Positions 16,907 to 26,841 are shown, counted from the stretch's first letter. The stretch: DNA of 64,000 nucleotides from Marinobacter sp. 2_MG-2023 (GCF_030546935.1 NZ_JAUOPH010000006.1:186001-250000), one strand, 5' to 3'. Notes: a model not told the origin generated them from the letters alone. Translations and numbers: made by a program.

Positions 16907-17821
16907 ATGCTTGATTTTCTGCCTGCGCCGCTGAAGGGAACCCTGGCGGCTCTGCTCGTGTTGATAAACACCCTTATACTCTTTCCGTTTCTGCTATTGT
17001 TTGCTCTGCTCAAGCTCGTGCTTCCGATAATTGCTGTTCGCAAAGGCTGCACCCTTGTACTGAACACCATCGCCAGGGTGTGGATAGGCGTCAACAACCT
17101 GGTAATGGATACGCTACACAAGGTTGAGTGGGACGTACGGGGCGCAGAGCAGCTCAGCCGCGAACACTGGTATTTCGTCACCTGCAACCATCAAAGCTGG
17201 GCTGATATTCCGGCCATACAGTACGTACTCAACAGCCAAATACCTCTGCTCAAGTTCTTTCTGAAAAAGCAGCTAATCTGGGTTCCGTTACTGGGTGTTG
17301 CCTGGTGGGCACTGGATTTTCCCTTTATGCACCGCCACACAAAAGAGCAGATTGCACGGAAGCCCGAACTGAAGGGTAAAGATATCGCCGCTACCCAGGC
17401 GGCATGCGAAAAGTTTCGCTATACGCCCGTCACGGTCTTCAACTTCATGGAAGGAACCCGCTTTACGCCGGCGAAACAAAAACGCCAGAACTCGCCTTAC
17501 AAGCATCTACTGAAACCACGGGCAGGCGGCACCGCTTTTGTTCTGGGTGCAATGGGCGAAATGCTGCATACCATGCTGGATGTTACGATTGTTTACCCTG
17601 GGCAGAATCGCAGCATAGGCATCTGGGATTATCTCAGCGGGCGCATCCGCACTATTGTAATCGATATCCGGGTACGAGAAATTCCGTCCCAGTTTCTCGG
17701 CATGGATTATGAAAACAGCCGGGAAACCCGGGTGGAATTTCAGCGGTGGGTAAGTGAACTCTGGGCCGAAAAAGATGCCCGGATTGAAGCAATCAAAAGC
17801 GAAAGCCTGAACCAGAGCTGA
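16907..17821 (+). CDS. YihG-like lysophospholipid acyltransferase
   Basis: 304-residue inner-membrane PlsC-superfamily acyltransferase. An N-terminal membrane helix pair (about residues 10-45) precedes the HX4D motif NHQSWAD and the substrate-binding motif NFMEGTRFTPAK, followed by LKPRAGGTAFVLGAMG. Length and motifs match E. coli YihG (about 310), which acylates phospholipids. ATG at 16907 gives the conserved N-terminus MLDFLPAPLKG; an upstream in-frame extension overlaps the previous gene and lacks support. Convergent with the regulator gene, with a 12-bp gap. Confidence 0.9.
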   Translation: MLDFLPAPLKGTLAALLVLINTLILFPFLLLFALLKLVLPIIAVRKGCTLVLNTIARVWIGVNNLVMDTLHKVEWDVRGAEQLSREHWYFVTCNHQSWADIPAIQYVLNSQIPLLKFFLKKQLIWVPLLGVAWWALDFPFMHRHTKEQIARKPELKGKDIAATQAACEKFRYTPVTVFNFMEGTRFTPAKQKRQNSPYKHLLKPRAGGTAFVLGAMGEMLHTMLDVTIVYPGQNRSIGIWDYLSGRIRTIVIDIRVREIPSQFLGMDYENSRETRVEFQRWVSELWAEKDARIEAIKSESLNQS

Positions 17822-17833
17822 ATCTGGCAGGCT

Positions 17834-20539
17834 TCATAGCAGCCCAAGCTCACGGGCCCGGACGGTCGCCTGGGTGCGGGAACGCACCTCCAGTTTGGCG
17901 TTTATACGCCGGGCATGCGTTTTTACCGTATGCAACGAGATGTGCAGTTTGTCAGCAATTTCCTGGTTCGATAAACCTTGCGCAATGAGCTCAAGCACAC
18001 TCTGTTCGCGATCGCTGATAGGCTCAGCCAACGAAGCGGGCAGTTTGCCTTCTGCTATGCCAAACAGATGCCCCAGGGCTGCTCGGAATGCGGTGACGGG
18101 GAGCTGATTGTAAGCCTTTTCCATCAAGTCCCTCAGCTCAAGCTTCAGCTCTGCAAATGGGCTTATAAAGTGCTCCTTCTCAGCTTCCGACACCACCGCT
18201 AAAACCATCTTCTGTGCGGCTGCCAGGCCTTTATCCTCGCTGACGAGTATGGCCTCCAATAGCCTCATGTGTATGTCCACGCCCCATGGGATGGCTTCAT
18301 TATAGCGCTTGCGGGAACTCGCGAGGGCTTCCCGCGCCCTTACGGTTTCGCCCCGGGCGAGATCCAGGCGCACCTGAAGGCAGTCCAATAACCCCGGCAT
18401 CATCGGAAAAAGTTCCGGCACGCATCCAGCTTCCCGGTAGGGTTGTAATCTCCTAAGGGCCTGGGCGACGCTTTCCAGCTGGCCGAGGGCCAGCCAGCAA
18501 CTGGCTTTCAGGGCTTCCAGAACCGGCACATAAAGTGACTCATCTACCTGCCAGGTATGCATGGTGCGCTCTGCTCGCCCAATCCAGACAAATGCGTCTT
18601 CCAGACGGCCCTGAGAGCGACACATCAATACACGGATAGCCATTGCCAGCAGGAGACCAAGATCCCGGGTCTGCTCTGCGTGGCGCCCACAGGTTACCAA
18701 TAGGCGATCAGCCTCAGCGTCACGCCCCTGGTGCCAAAGCACCAGCACAAGATTCAGCTGAAGCCGTGTCTCACCAATTCGGGCGGGCCGGGCAAGTTCC
18801 TGCACAACCGTATCCAGCCCGGTTCGCAGCAGTTGCTCTGCATGCCTGAGCGCGCCTTTGCCAAGCTCAATCCGGGCATGGGAGTATACTGCCAGCGCCT
18901 CTGAACCAGAGTCTCCGGCCTCCCTTGCCAGGCGGGACGCCGCGCGGTTGGCCTCCCTGGCTTCGGTAAAACGCCCGGATGCACACAAAGCGCTGGCACG
19001 AACCATCTCGGTGACTAACTGGCCCTGAGTTGAAAGCTCCAGACCGGAAAGAGCGCGCTCGGCCATTTCCAGCGCCGGTGCAACCTGCCCTTCCCCACGC
19101 AGGATAAACGCTCGGAGTGCCCAGATTCGTGCTTCATGCTCTTGCAGGCTCGCATCATCCATACCGTCAATAAGAGCTCGCGCCTGCCGGAACTGACCAC
19201 CAATGGCGTGTACCCAACTGTATACAATTCTAAGCCTGGAGCTGCGCTCAAGCAGGGGGGCAGGCAGGCTTTTGCGCAGACGCAGAAGCGATGCTGTGTC
19301 CTGCCCAAGCAGAAGCGCTTCGGATCCCTCAGACGCGATACGTATTACTTCTTCCGCATCACCTGCGAGTAGCGAGTATTTGAGAGCCTCGGGAAATTGA
19401 TCGCGACTGCCGAACCACTGACTGGCGGCTAACATCCTGTCAGCATAACCGGCCATTACGGGTGCTTTTAACCACTCCACCAGCAGCGGGTTGAGCCGAT
19501 ACCAGCGGCCCCAACCTGGCATGACCTTTAGGGGCAGGCCTCTTTCATAAGCATCAGAAGGCAGCATTACGCCGTCTGGTATGAGGGATTGAAGTGCCAA
19601 CACCAGTTCATCGGAACAAGGTCCAAGCTCTGATATAGCCCTCAAAGCACGTACTTGGCTGGGCGATACGTTGCCCAATACGGATTCCTTCAAAAATCGC
19701 TCAACTCCGGGCGTTTCCGAAACAGTATGCCGCTCTGTACTTTGGAGTATATCCCGACGATAGAGCGCCAGTGGCGTTGGCCAGCCCTCGGTAAGATCGT
19801 ACAAGTGGTCAATCGCAACACTGGTTAGCTGTTGATCACTCAAAACATCCCGGAAAAACTCAAAGGTTTCGCTTCGACTGAACTCCAGCTTTTCGACGCC
19901 AATTCGGGTAAACCGGTTTTCCAGTTCCAGAGCGTGGGTCTCATAGGGTAGCGCTTGCCTTGAAACCATAACGACCGAGAAGTAAGGAGGTATGTCAGCC
20001 ACCAACTGCTGTATCAAGGCGATAACCGCCGGGTTGGTGATATGGTGGAGACCATCCAGAATCAGAACAGAGTGTTCCTCTGCGGGCGTTTTTTTCAGCC
20101 CCAGGAGCATTATCGCGAGAGCGTCAGAGAATGTTGCGCCACCTTGCAGACTGCTTTCGGAAGATTCAGGAATATCAAGGGCCACAGACAGCAGGCTGAG
20201 AAAACGGGTTGGTGCGTTATCCTGAGAATTTAGCGGAAACCACCGAACACCTTCGTCTTTGATACCCGCAGCCTGAACCCCCATGGCAACAGTATGGGAT
20301 TTTCCATATCCACAAGGCGCTTCCACAAACGTCACGCCGCGTGGTGTTAATGCCTCGGCAACGAGAGCATCAAGATGAGGGCGTGCCAATGAATGGGTTG
20401 GAACAACAGGTAACTGCAACCTTTGCCTGAGCAAATCTCTTACGAGTTCACCCCGCTGTAGACCGCTATTTGCTGTCTGAAATTCGTCATTGGCCGCACA
20501 GCCATCATTGAATGATTTCACACACTGCCCCGCATACAC
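17834..20539 (-). CDS. MalT/AlkS-like LuxR-family ATP-dependent regulator
   Basis: 901-residue LAL-type regulator. P-loop APCGYGKS at residues 74-81 opens an NTPase domain with the Walker B-like VLILDGLHHI and sensor VMVSRQALP; a TPR-like region of helical repeats fills about 350-830; the C-terminus is a LuxR HTH (SDREQSVLELIAQGLSNQEI and HTVKTHARRINAKL). Size and layout match AlkS (about 880) and MalT. It is downstream of, and on the same strand as, DUF1302/DUF1329 genes, so it may control uptake or metabolism of a hydrophobic compound. The first codon is GTG at 20539; a second GTG seven codons later is possible and neither has an ideal ribosome site. Confidence 0.88.
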   Translation of the reverse strand: MYAGQCVKSFNDGCAANDEFQTANSGLQRGELVRDLLRQRLQLPVVPTHSLARPHLDALVAEALTPRGVTFVEAPCGYGKSHTVAMGVQAAGIKDEGVRWFPLNSQDNAPTRFLSLLSVALDIPESSESSLQGGATFSDALAIMLLGLKKTPAEEHSVLILDGLHHITNPAVIALIQQLVADIPPYFSVVMVSRQALPYETHALELENRFTRIGVEKLEFSRSETFEFFRDVLSDQQLTSVAIDHLYDLTEGWPTPLALYRRDILQSTERHTVSETPGVERFLKESVLGNVSPSQVRALRAISELGPCSDELVLALQSLIPDGVMLPSDAYERGLPLKVMPGWGRWYRLNPLLVEWLKAPVMAGYADRMLAASQWFGSRDQFPEALKYSLLAGDAEEVIRIASEGSEALLLGQDTASLLRLRKSLPAPLLERSSRLRIVYSWVHAIGGQFRQARALIDGMDDASLQEHEARIWALRAFILRGEGQVAPALEMAERALSGLELSTQGQLVTEMVRASALCASGRFTEAREANRAASRLAREAGDSGSEALAVYSHARIELGKGALRHAEQLLRTGLDTVVQELARPARIGETRLQLNLVLVLWHQGRDAEADRLLVTCGRHAEQTRDLGLLLAMAIRVLMCRSQGRLEDAFVWIGRAERTMHTWQVDESLYVPVLEALKASCWLALGQLESVAQALRRLQPYREAGCVPELFPMMPGLLDCLQVRLDLARGETVRAREALASSRKRYNEAIPWGVDIHMRLLEAILVSEDKGLAAAQKMVLAVVSEAEKEHFISPFAELKLELRDLMEKAYNQLPVTAFRAALGHLFGIAEGKLPASLAEPISDREQSVLELIAQGLSNQEIADKLHISLHTVKTHARRINAKLEVRSRTQATVRARELGLL

Positions 20540-20637
20540 CTTTAGTATGATAGCGAGGTTAAACCAATTGAGGGGCTGGCTGCAAAGTTTTGACGTAAAA
20601 GGTATTTATACCGTGACAGTTTTCCATCATGAAAACA

Positions 20638-20665
20638 GAAACGGCGGGCCGAAGCCCGCCGTTTC
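20638..20665 (-). terminator. Rho-independent terminator after the DUF1329 gene
   Basis: 12-bp perfect stem gaaacggcgggc / gcccgccgtttc with a 4-nt loop that reads TTCG on the minus strand (a stable tetraloop), then TGTTTTC. It lies 20 nt after the stop codon and uncouples the DUF1302-DUF1329 pair from the regulator gene. Confidence 0.9.
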
Positions 20666-20684
20666 CTAAGATCAACACACCCGT

Positions 20685-22046
20685 TTAGCGGGTTCCGGCT
20701 CTGCGCAGAGCTGCCGGCGTGTAATCTCTGGATTGACGCTTGACGCCAAACTGGTAGGGGTTAACTTCCTCGTTTGTCAGACCCAGCACCAGGTAGCGGC
20801 CAGACAGAAGGTCATAAAGGGTTTCAACCGCATACCAGGGAACGATCTTATCGTAGAACTGCATGGAGTGAGCTTCTGCTACACGCCAGAGCTCGCCACG
20901 GCCATCGTAGTGGTCGATCACTGATGCCTGCCAGGTGTCTTCGTCAATATAGAAATCACGCTGGCCATAGATATGACGCTCGCCTTCTTTCAGGGTTGCA
21001 CGAACATGCCAAACCCGGTGGAGCTCATAGCGGGTCAGATCCTGGTTGATATGGCCAGCTTTAACAATCTGGTCATAGCTCAGATCCCGGTCAACCAACT
21101 TGTAGGAGTTATACGGAATGTACATTTCCTTCTTGCCGACCAACTCCCAGTTGTAGCGATCTGGCGCACCGTTGAACATATCGAAGTTGTCCGACGTACG
21201 CATGCCGTCAGACGCAGTACCTGGCCCATCGTAGGCAACCTGAGGCGCACGTCGAACACGACGTTGGCCCGCGTTGTATACCCAAGCACGCCGTGGTTCT
21301 GAAACCTGGTCTATGGTCTCATGAACCAGCAATACGTTACCGGCCAGACGCGCCGGTGCGGTGATTGCCTGCTTGAAGTAAAACAGCACGTTGGCGTCCT
21401 CGTCCGGGCTGTAATCTTCCAGGTAAGTACGCCAGGTCAGCTCATCCTGAAACTTCACAATAGAGTATGCGCCATTGGCGGTAGGCGTTGCCTGCCCAAC
21501 ATTACGCTGCACCGAACCACCACGATAGCGTGTAATGTGGTTCCAGATTGCTTCCAGGCCGTTCTGCGGGATCGGGAACGGCGTCGCATACTGGTAGTTT
21601 CCGAGTCCGTTACCATCCTTGATCAGTTCCGTACCGGTCGCATTCTCGACGGTTTGATCCATAACGTCTTTCGGGTAGACCGCGGTGCGGTGAGTCTCGT
21701 ACACCGGCAGTACATACTCCGGGTACTGCTTGATCATCGCAATCTGTCCGGGAGACAGGTTGTCAGCGTATTCCGCGACATTGCTCTGATCGATCGTGAA
21801 CTGAGGCGACTCGTCCGGGAATGGGTTCACATAGATTCCGTCCCCTTTGTAGTCAGAGGGAGGCGTTGTCAAACCACCGGTCCAGGCAGGAATCGCACCA
21901 CCGTTACCCGCCTTTTCTGCACCCATCGGCGTCAGTGAATCGCCGAGTTTGCCTGCTTCTTCGGAAGAAACTGCACCCCAGGCCTGGCCTGCTACAAGAC
22001 TCGCAGCCAAAACGCCGGTGGCCAGTATTTTTTTGTTTAGTTTCAT
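20685..22046 (-). CDS. DUF1329 family secreted protein
   Basis: 453 residues with signal peptide MKLNKKILATGVLAASLVAGQAWG. Family members are about 450 residues, periplasmic or outer-membrane associated, and nearly always next to a DUF1302 gene, as here (33-bp gap). The mature part carries the family-type segments IWNHITRYRGGS, RAWVYNAGQRRVRRAPQVAYD and WHVRATLKEGERHIYGQRDF. A LolA/LolB-like role in handling hydrophobic molecules has been proposed; the substrate is unknown. Followed by a strong terminator. Confidence 0.93.
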   Translation of the reverse strand: MKLNKKILATGVLAASLVAGQAWGAVSSEEAGKLGDSLTPMGAEKAGNGGAIPAWTGGLTTPPSDYKGDGIYVNPFPDESPQFTIDQSNVAEYADNLSPGQIAMIKQYPEYVLPVYETHRTAVYPKDVMDQTVENATGTELIKDGNGLGNYQYATPFPIPQNGLEAIWNHITRYRGGSVQRNVGQATPTANGAYSIVKFQDELTWRTYLEDYSPDEDANVLFYFKQAITAPARLAGNVLLVHETIDQVSEPRRAWVYNAGQRRVRRAPQVAYDGPGTASDGMRTSDNFDMFNGAPDRYNWELVGKKEMYIPYNSYKLVDRDLSYDQIVKAGHINQDLTRYELHRVWHVRATLKEGERHIYGQRDFYIDEDTWQASVIDHYDGRGELWRVAEAHSMQFYDKIVPWYAVETLYDLLSGRYLVLGLTNEEVNPYQFGVKRQSRDYTPAALRRAGTR

Positions 22047-22079
22047 TTACAGTACCTCGTTAAACGAATTCTTGACGGT

Positions 22080-23933
22080 TCAGAATGAGTAGGAAACGCT
22101 GGCACTCACGAAGTCCCGATCAGTCAACTCGTTATACGGCTTGCCGCCGAAAAAGTTTGTATAACCGATGTTGCCGGTAATCTTGTTCTGATAAACACCC
22201 TGAAGGGAAAGGCCGATCGCTTTGCTGCCTTCGTTGAAAGCTCCACCAGGTTGCGGGCTATAACCCTGCACGTCATGACTCCAGGCCAACTGCGGTGACA
22301 GGTTTATACCGGCAATCGCGCTCGGGTAATCCCAGACCAAACGGGCGCGATAGCCCCAGGAAAAGTCTGTCGTGAAGCCTTCATTGGTGCAATAGCTTGC
22401 GTTGATGTTCACGCCTGCAGCGCAGACATCAACAATATTCCCACCACCAGCATCGGTCGGCAGCGTGCCGAGACCAAAGGTGCCCGAGCGGCCATAACGT
22501 GCCTCGTCAAGGCTTGGAAGATCGTGGATGTATGTTGCACCAAACTCCGTGATCAACGACAGACGGCTCGCGCCCATCACCTGATCGAAGAATTTGATCA
22601 ATGTAAACTGAGCTTGGGAAACACCGAAACTATCATTACCCGAAACTCTGGAACCTGGAGTAAGCGTCCCGCCTGCTTCTTCAAGACGCTGTTGTTCCAG
22701 CTTACTTACCGGACTGCCATCAACCGGATTTGCAAGTTGAAGCCCGCCATAAATCAGCTCGAAGGCGTTCCATTGCAACGGCATTTTGTCACGATAGGAG
22801 TATTCTGCACCCAGAGACCACCCGCCTGCTACGTTAGTATTGACGCTAATACCGTAGAGGTTGATGTTTTCAGGATACTCAATGAAATAGGACGGGAAGG
22901 TTCCGCCAACGTCTTTAATGGTTCCACTGACGTAAGGCAGGCGGCTGTTGTACTTGATGTAATAGAAGCCGAACTCGGAATCGTTCAATGCAGGTACATA
23001 CCAGCGCATGGCAACACCAAACTGGTCTTTTGAATCTGCCTCTACATCACCCAGGCGGGGTGCAATGAAGCCTTGCGCATAGGCCTGGGAATCCGGTAAC
23101 TGCCCGGCAAGAAGCACTGGGCCGCAACCATCTCCTGCAAAATCATTGGTGGAGAAGAAAGTACCGCAATCATCAGGTCGAACCGGAGCCCAGTCGGTCT
23201 GCACGAATGCTTCGAGCGTGATGTTCTCGGTCACGCCCGCTGAGATGTAAAACATTTCCACCGGCAAAAGAGCATCTTTCAACTCAGAGCCCGGAGCTCT
23301 GAAAGCCGGGACATCCACCGGATTTATCGTGTTGATCCCACCCTGGATAAATGTGCTCTCACCCCAACTCAAAACCTGCTTACCGTAACGTACACTCAGG
23401 GGAACATCGCCGAGATACCAGTCAGTAAACACGTAGGCGTCCAGCAACTCACCACCGGACGCATTATCTTTTACCTGGCTATTCAGCTCCCGGCGTTGAC
23501 CCACATCGTCAACAGCGCGCTGCTCGTCTTTCAGTTCGAAATCGTACCAGTAACGGCCCCGGACCAGCGCCCCGACTCGGGTAAGCATATCGCCGTTAAC
23601 ATCGTAGTTGAGGAAAAGCTCACTGTTGCCTTTGACGATCTTTGAGTAGGTGTCTCCCTTGCCAAAGTTCAGGTTACCGTCGTCGTAGTTGTTAGTAGAC
23701 GCACCTGTGGTGGTGTTAGCATATTGAGGCCCGAGGTTACCTTGAGCAATCAGGCGTTTGTCCTGATCCGAAACTCGCCACCCAGCCCCGGCTGAAAGCG
23801 TGGTATTGAATTGGGCTTCTACATCCCCAAGGTAAAAAGAGTACGCAGATGCTTGGCCAGACATACCGGCCGCTACTGCCACAGCAAGCGGTAATTTTGT
23901 CCAACGCTGCCATTGGTGTATTTTTCTTGTCAT
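22080..23933 (-). CDS. DUF1302 family outer-membrane protein
   Basis: 617 residues from the ATG at 23933, which has GGAG about 10 nt upstream and gives a normal signal peptide (MTRKIHQWQRWTK then LPLAVAVAAGMSGQASA). A GTG 18 codons earlier is the alternative. The mature protein is a large beta-barrel-like protein with the family segments VLSWGESTFIQGGINTINPV and VDVPAFRAPGSELKDALLPV, ending in SVSYSF with the terminal Phe of outer-membrane barrels. DUF1302/DUF1329 pairs often accompany degradation of sterols, alkanes or polyesters or RND exporters. Upstream, 23934-24190 holds only regulatory sequence. Confidence 0.93.
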   Translation of the reverse strand: MTRKIHQWQRWTKLPLAVAVAAGMSGQASAYSFYLGDVEAQFNTTLSAGAGWRVSDQDKRLIAQGNLGPQYANTTTGASTNNYDDGNLNFGKGDTYSKIVKGNSELFLNYDVNGDMLTRVGALVRGRYWYDFELKDEQRAVDDVGQRRELNSQVKDNASGGELLDAYVFTDWYLGDVPLSVRYGKQVLSWGESTFIQGGINTINPVDVPAFRAPGSELKDALLPVEMFYISAGVTENITLEAFVQTDWAPVRPDDCGTFFSTNDFAGDGCGPVLLAGQLPDSQAYAQGFIAPRLGDVEADSKDQFGVAMRWYVPALNDSEFGFYYIKYNSRLPYVSGTIKDVGGTFPSYFIEYPENINLYGISVNTNVAGGWSLGAEYSYRDKMPLQWNAFELIYGGLQLANPVDGSPVSKLEQQRLEEAGGTLTPGSRVSGNDSFGVSQAQFTLIKFFDQVMGASRLSLITEFGATYIHDLPSLDEARYGRSGTFGLGTLPTDAGGGNIVDVCAAGVNINASYCTNEGFTTDFSWGYRARLVWDYPSAIAGINLSPQLAWSHDVQGYSPQPGGAFNEGSKAIGLSLQGVYQNKITGNIGYTNFFGGKPYNELTDRDFVSASVSYSF

Positions 23934-24190
23934 TGGAAGGCTACTCCATTGTTGTTCTGAGTCGCTGCTCTGATTATTGGTATTCACGATGTATTGGAGG
24001 CTTCATGCACAGTGCTCGTGATGTAGGCACTATAGCTAACGCTGTCCAGTGCTTTGATCAGTCAAAAGTATGATTTTGCTCTCACCACCCGCTCACCCAC
24101 CCGATCGACGTCGGGTTTTCTCGCACAGACTCACTATAGACAACAATTACGGATGCAACCACTTTGCTTTTGATGGTTTTTTTGCTCCTG

Positions 24191-25324
24191 CTAGGGCCTG
24201 TGTGGAGCCTGCAGATATTCTTGTGACTGCATTTCCAGGAGGCGGGATTCGGTGCGCTCGAATTCGAAGCTCAAGCGACCACCAGAGTAGAGCTCAGTAA
24301 TAGGCACGGCTGCTGAAATGATCACTTTCACATTGCGATCATAGAACTCGTCGACCATGTTCACGAACCGGCGTGACTGATCATCTTTCTCGCCCCCGAG
24401 CACAGGGACGTTACTGATTATGATTGCGTGAAACTGGCGCGCCATCTCGATATAGTCGTTCTGGCTGCGAGGGCCGTCACACACGTCTTTGAAGTCAAAC
24501 CAGACCACATCGTCAGCATGCTCCTGAGCCGGAATCTTGCGACCGTTAATCTCCATGGATTTACTATGCTTGCCGGCCTCCAACGCCAGTGCATCAAAGC
24601 TTCTGCGCAAAGAGGCATCAGCCTCTTCATCCAGCGGCGAATGATAAAGCTCAGCCTGCTCCAGTGTTCGCAAGCGGTAATCAACGCCGCCATCTACGTT
24701 CACTACGTCTGTGTGCTTGTTCACAAGTGCAATTGCAGGAAGGAAGCGCGCCCGCTGCAAGCCATCCTTGTAAAGGCCGTCGGGAACGATATTGGATGTA
24801 CACACCAGGGTAACGCCACGTTTGAACAGCCCACCCATCAGGGTTGCGAGAATCATGGCATCGCCGATATCTGACACAAAAAACTCGTCAAAACAGATCA
24901 CACGGGTCTCATCCGCAAACTTTTTCGCTACAAGATCCAGCGGATTCTTTTCACCCTTGAAGTTTTTAAGTTCCTGATGCACTCGCTGCATGAAACGGTG
25001 AAAATGCACGCGCATTTTGCGTTTGAAGGGCAGCGACTCAAAAAACGTGTCCATCAGGTAGGTCTTGCCTCTGCCAACGCCGCCCCAGAAATACAGGCCT
25101 TTAACTGGCTCCTCTCTGCCTTTTCTCAACTTGCGGCGCAATTTTGCCATTGCTTTTCCGCGTTCGCTTTCCGCTTCCACGAGTTTGTCGTAAAGTGTCT
25201 GGAGACGTCGAACAGCGTCTGCCTGGGCGGCATCACTGAGAAAATCCGGGCGTTCAAGATCTGCTTGATAGCGCTGCCAGGGGGTCTGGCTCGCAGTGGT
25301 TTCAGAGGGCATGGAAGCTGTCAT
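24191..25324 (-). CDS. zapE: Cell division protein ZapE (AFG1-like ATPase)
   Basis: 377-residue P-loop ATPase. Walker A-type GGVGRGKTYLMD (about residues 82-93), then FHRFMQRVHQEL, Walker B VICFDEFFVSD and the AFG1 arginine-finger region SRRFVNMVDEFYDRNVK. ZapE associates with FtsZ under stress and low oxygen in E. coli; the mitochondrial relative AFG1 helps degrade respiratory subunits. Start at the first Met; MPSETT four codons later is possible. Divergent from zapG, another division factor. Confidence 0.94.
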   Translation of the reverse strand: MTASMPSETTASQTPWQRYQADLERPDFLSDAAQADAVRRLQTLYDKLVEAESERGKAMAKLRRKLRKGREEPVKGLYFWGGVGRGKTYLMDTFFESLPFKRKMRVHFHRFMQRVHQELKNFKGEKNPLDLVAKKFADETRVICFDEFFVSDIGDAMILATLMGGLFKRGVTLVCTSNIVPDGLYKDGLQRARFLPAIALVNKHTDVVNVDGGVDYRLRTLEQAELYHSPLDEEADASLRRSFDALALEAGKHSKSMEINGRKIPAQEHADDVVWFDFKDVCDGPRSQNDYIEMARQFHAIIISNVPVLGGEKDDQSRRFVNMVDEFYDRNVKVIISAAVPITELYSGGRLSFEFERTESRLLEMQSQEYLQAPHRP

Positions 25325-25466
25325 CAGGAAATCCCGAGGTCTGATCGTTGATTTTGGCGCGGCGTATTATCGCGTATTTACGGTTTTTTCGCCATGCTGA
25401 AGGGCTGCGGGGGCAATACGACGATTGGCGCAGCACGCAAGCATGGGCTGATAGGGCCACGGGCGT

Positions 25467-25472
25467 TATACT
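25467..25472 (+). promoter_or_regulatory. -10 element candidate for zapG
   Basis: TATACT, 48 bp before the zapG ATG in the zapE-zapG divergent gap. No clear -35 hexamer was found, so this is tentative. Confidence 0.35.
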
Positions 25473-25520
25473 GGCTTACATGACTTGGTTCATTTTTCAG
25501 GCAACAGGACGACACAGCAT

Positions 25521-25949
25521 ATGACAAACCTGATTCTGGCAGCGATTGCCGCATTGATTGTTGGCATTGTCATCGGAGTATTGGTCGGCCGCTCGGGGCA
25601 GGGGTCTTCCCTCAGGCAGCGCCGTGCAGAACAGCAGGCAGAAGAACTGCGCAACGAGTACACCCGTTATCAGGCCCAGGTAAATGAGCATTTTATGGAG
25701 TCGGCCCATTTGCTGAGCCGCTTTAACGATGCCTATCGCGATGTGAACCAGCATATGGCTCGCGGCGCTAACCGCTTGTGCAACGATGAGGACTGGATGG
25801 CAGAGCTTGCTGAACAAACCTCCCGCAAGCGCCTTGAGGAAGTCAGTGAGGACGGTGTTGAGCCGCCCCGTGACTATGCTCCCAAGACTTCAGGTACACT
25901 TTCGGAAGACTTTGGCCTGAAGAAAGGCGAGAAAGCAACCCAGGCTTGA
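25521..25949 (+). CDS. zapG: YhcB/ZapG family envelope protein
   Basis: 142 residues: one N-terminal membrane helix (MTNLILAAIAALIVGIVIGV), then a charged coiled-coil (RQRRAEQQAEELRNEYTRYQ) and the family core FMESAHLLSRFNDAYRDV. YhcB (DUF1043, ZapG) links divisome and envelope growth in E. coli. The ATG at 25521 starts exactly before the membrane helix; an upstream in-frame extension adds only polar residues. Tail-to-tail with the Nif3-like gene with no gap. Confidence 0.92.
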   Translation: MTNLILAAIAALIVGIVIGVLVGRSGQGSSLRQRRAEQQAEELRNEYTRYQAQVNEHFMESAHLLSRFNDAYRDVNQHMARGANRLCNDEDWMAELAEQTSRKRLEEVSEDGVEPPRDYAPKTSGTLSEDFGLKKGEKATQA

Positions 25950-26693
25950 TCAGACCGGGTTATCGCAATCGATAAACCGATGATTGACGCCAAATTCCTT
26001 TTCTAACGCCACACCGAGCGCTTTTACACCATAGCGCTCGGTTGCGTGGTGCCCGGCGGCATAGTAATGGATGCCGCATTCTCTGGCTGTATGGGTGGTC
26101 GGTTCGGAGATTTCGCCGCTGATATAGGCATCGAGGCGGGCATTGATAGCTGTATCAATGAACCCTTGCGCCGCACCTGTACACCACCCTACCCTTTTGA
26201 TTTCCGCTTTTCCGTCGCCGACCTTCAGTGGTTCCCGGTGAAGCGCTCTGGCGATGTGCAGCCCGAATTTTTCGGGAGACATTGCGCCCTGAAGCTCACC
26301 CTCCCAGACCAAACCGTTTAACGGGCGGGGATTCTCGATACTGAGGATGTCTGCCAGCTGGCGGTTGTTGCCGTATTCCGGATGGTCATCCAGAGGCAGG
26401 TGATAGGCGACCAGATTGATGTCGTTATCCAATAGCCGCTTGAGGCGTTCACGCTTCATACCCTGAATACGCTGGTCTTCGCCTTTCCAGAAGTAGCCGT
26501 GATGAACAATAACCATGTCGGCGTTTGCGGCAATGGCAGCTTCGATGAGTGCGCGGGAGGCGGTTACGCCAGTGATGATGGTTTTTACGTCGCGTTTGCC
26601 CTCAACTTGCAGTCCATTGGGGCAATAGTCCTGGAAGTTTTCTGGCTGGAGCCATTCATTGAGTTTCGCGAGGATACTGTCACGAGTTGCCAT
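25950..26693 (-). CDS. Nif3-like dinuclear metal centre protein (YbgI family)
   Basis: 247 residues, same length as E. coli YbgI. Conserved metal ligands appear in VHHGYFWKG, AYHLPLDDHPE and the C-terminal YAAGHHATERYGV; also YCPNGLQVEG near the N-terminus. Probably a GTP cyclohydrolase-related metal hydrolase of uncertain substrate. ATG at 26693 is supported by AGGAG 7-8 nt upstream. Repeat copy 2 separates it from hisC. In Pseudomonas, as I recall, algW lies between hisC and this gene; here it does not. Confidence 0.93.
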   Translation of the reverse strand: MATRDSILAKLNEWLQPENFQDYCPNGLQVEGKRDVKTIITGVTASRALIEAAIAANADMVIVHHGYFWKGEDQRIQGMKRERLKRLLDNDINLVAYHLPLDDHPEYGNNRQLADILSIENPRPLNGLVWEGELQGAMSPEKFGLHIARALHREPLKVGDGKAEIKRVGWCTGAAQGFIDTAINARLDAYISGEISEPTTHTARECGIHYYAAGHHATERYGVKALGVALEKEFGVNHRFIDCDNPV

Positions 26694-26733
26694 ATATTTT
26701 CTCCTGGTAGCGATATCACCTGAAGCCGGACTA

Positions 26734-26841
26734 GCGGGGCGCGAAGGGGCCTTCCGGGAATGTCGGAGGCTATGGACGGCCGGAGACAAGCGCACATGGA
26801 TGTGCTCGTAGCGGTTCCCGGGAGGCCCCTTCGCGCCCTGC
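26734..26841 (+). repeat. Structured intergenic repeat, copy 2 (core on plus strand)
   Basis: 27-bp inverted arms (26734-26760, 26815-26841) with two G-T appositions and no other mismatch, around a 54-nt core (26761-26814). The core is 49/54 identical to copy 1. Hairpin GCACAT-GG-ATGTGC is perfect here; the other (ggctatggacggcc) is partly disrupted. It fills the gap between hisC (stop 19 nt away) and the Nif3-like gene. Confidence 0.93.
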
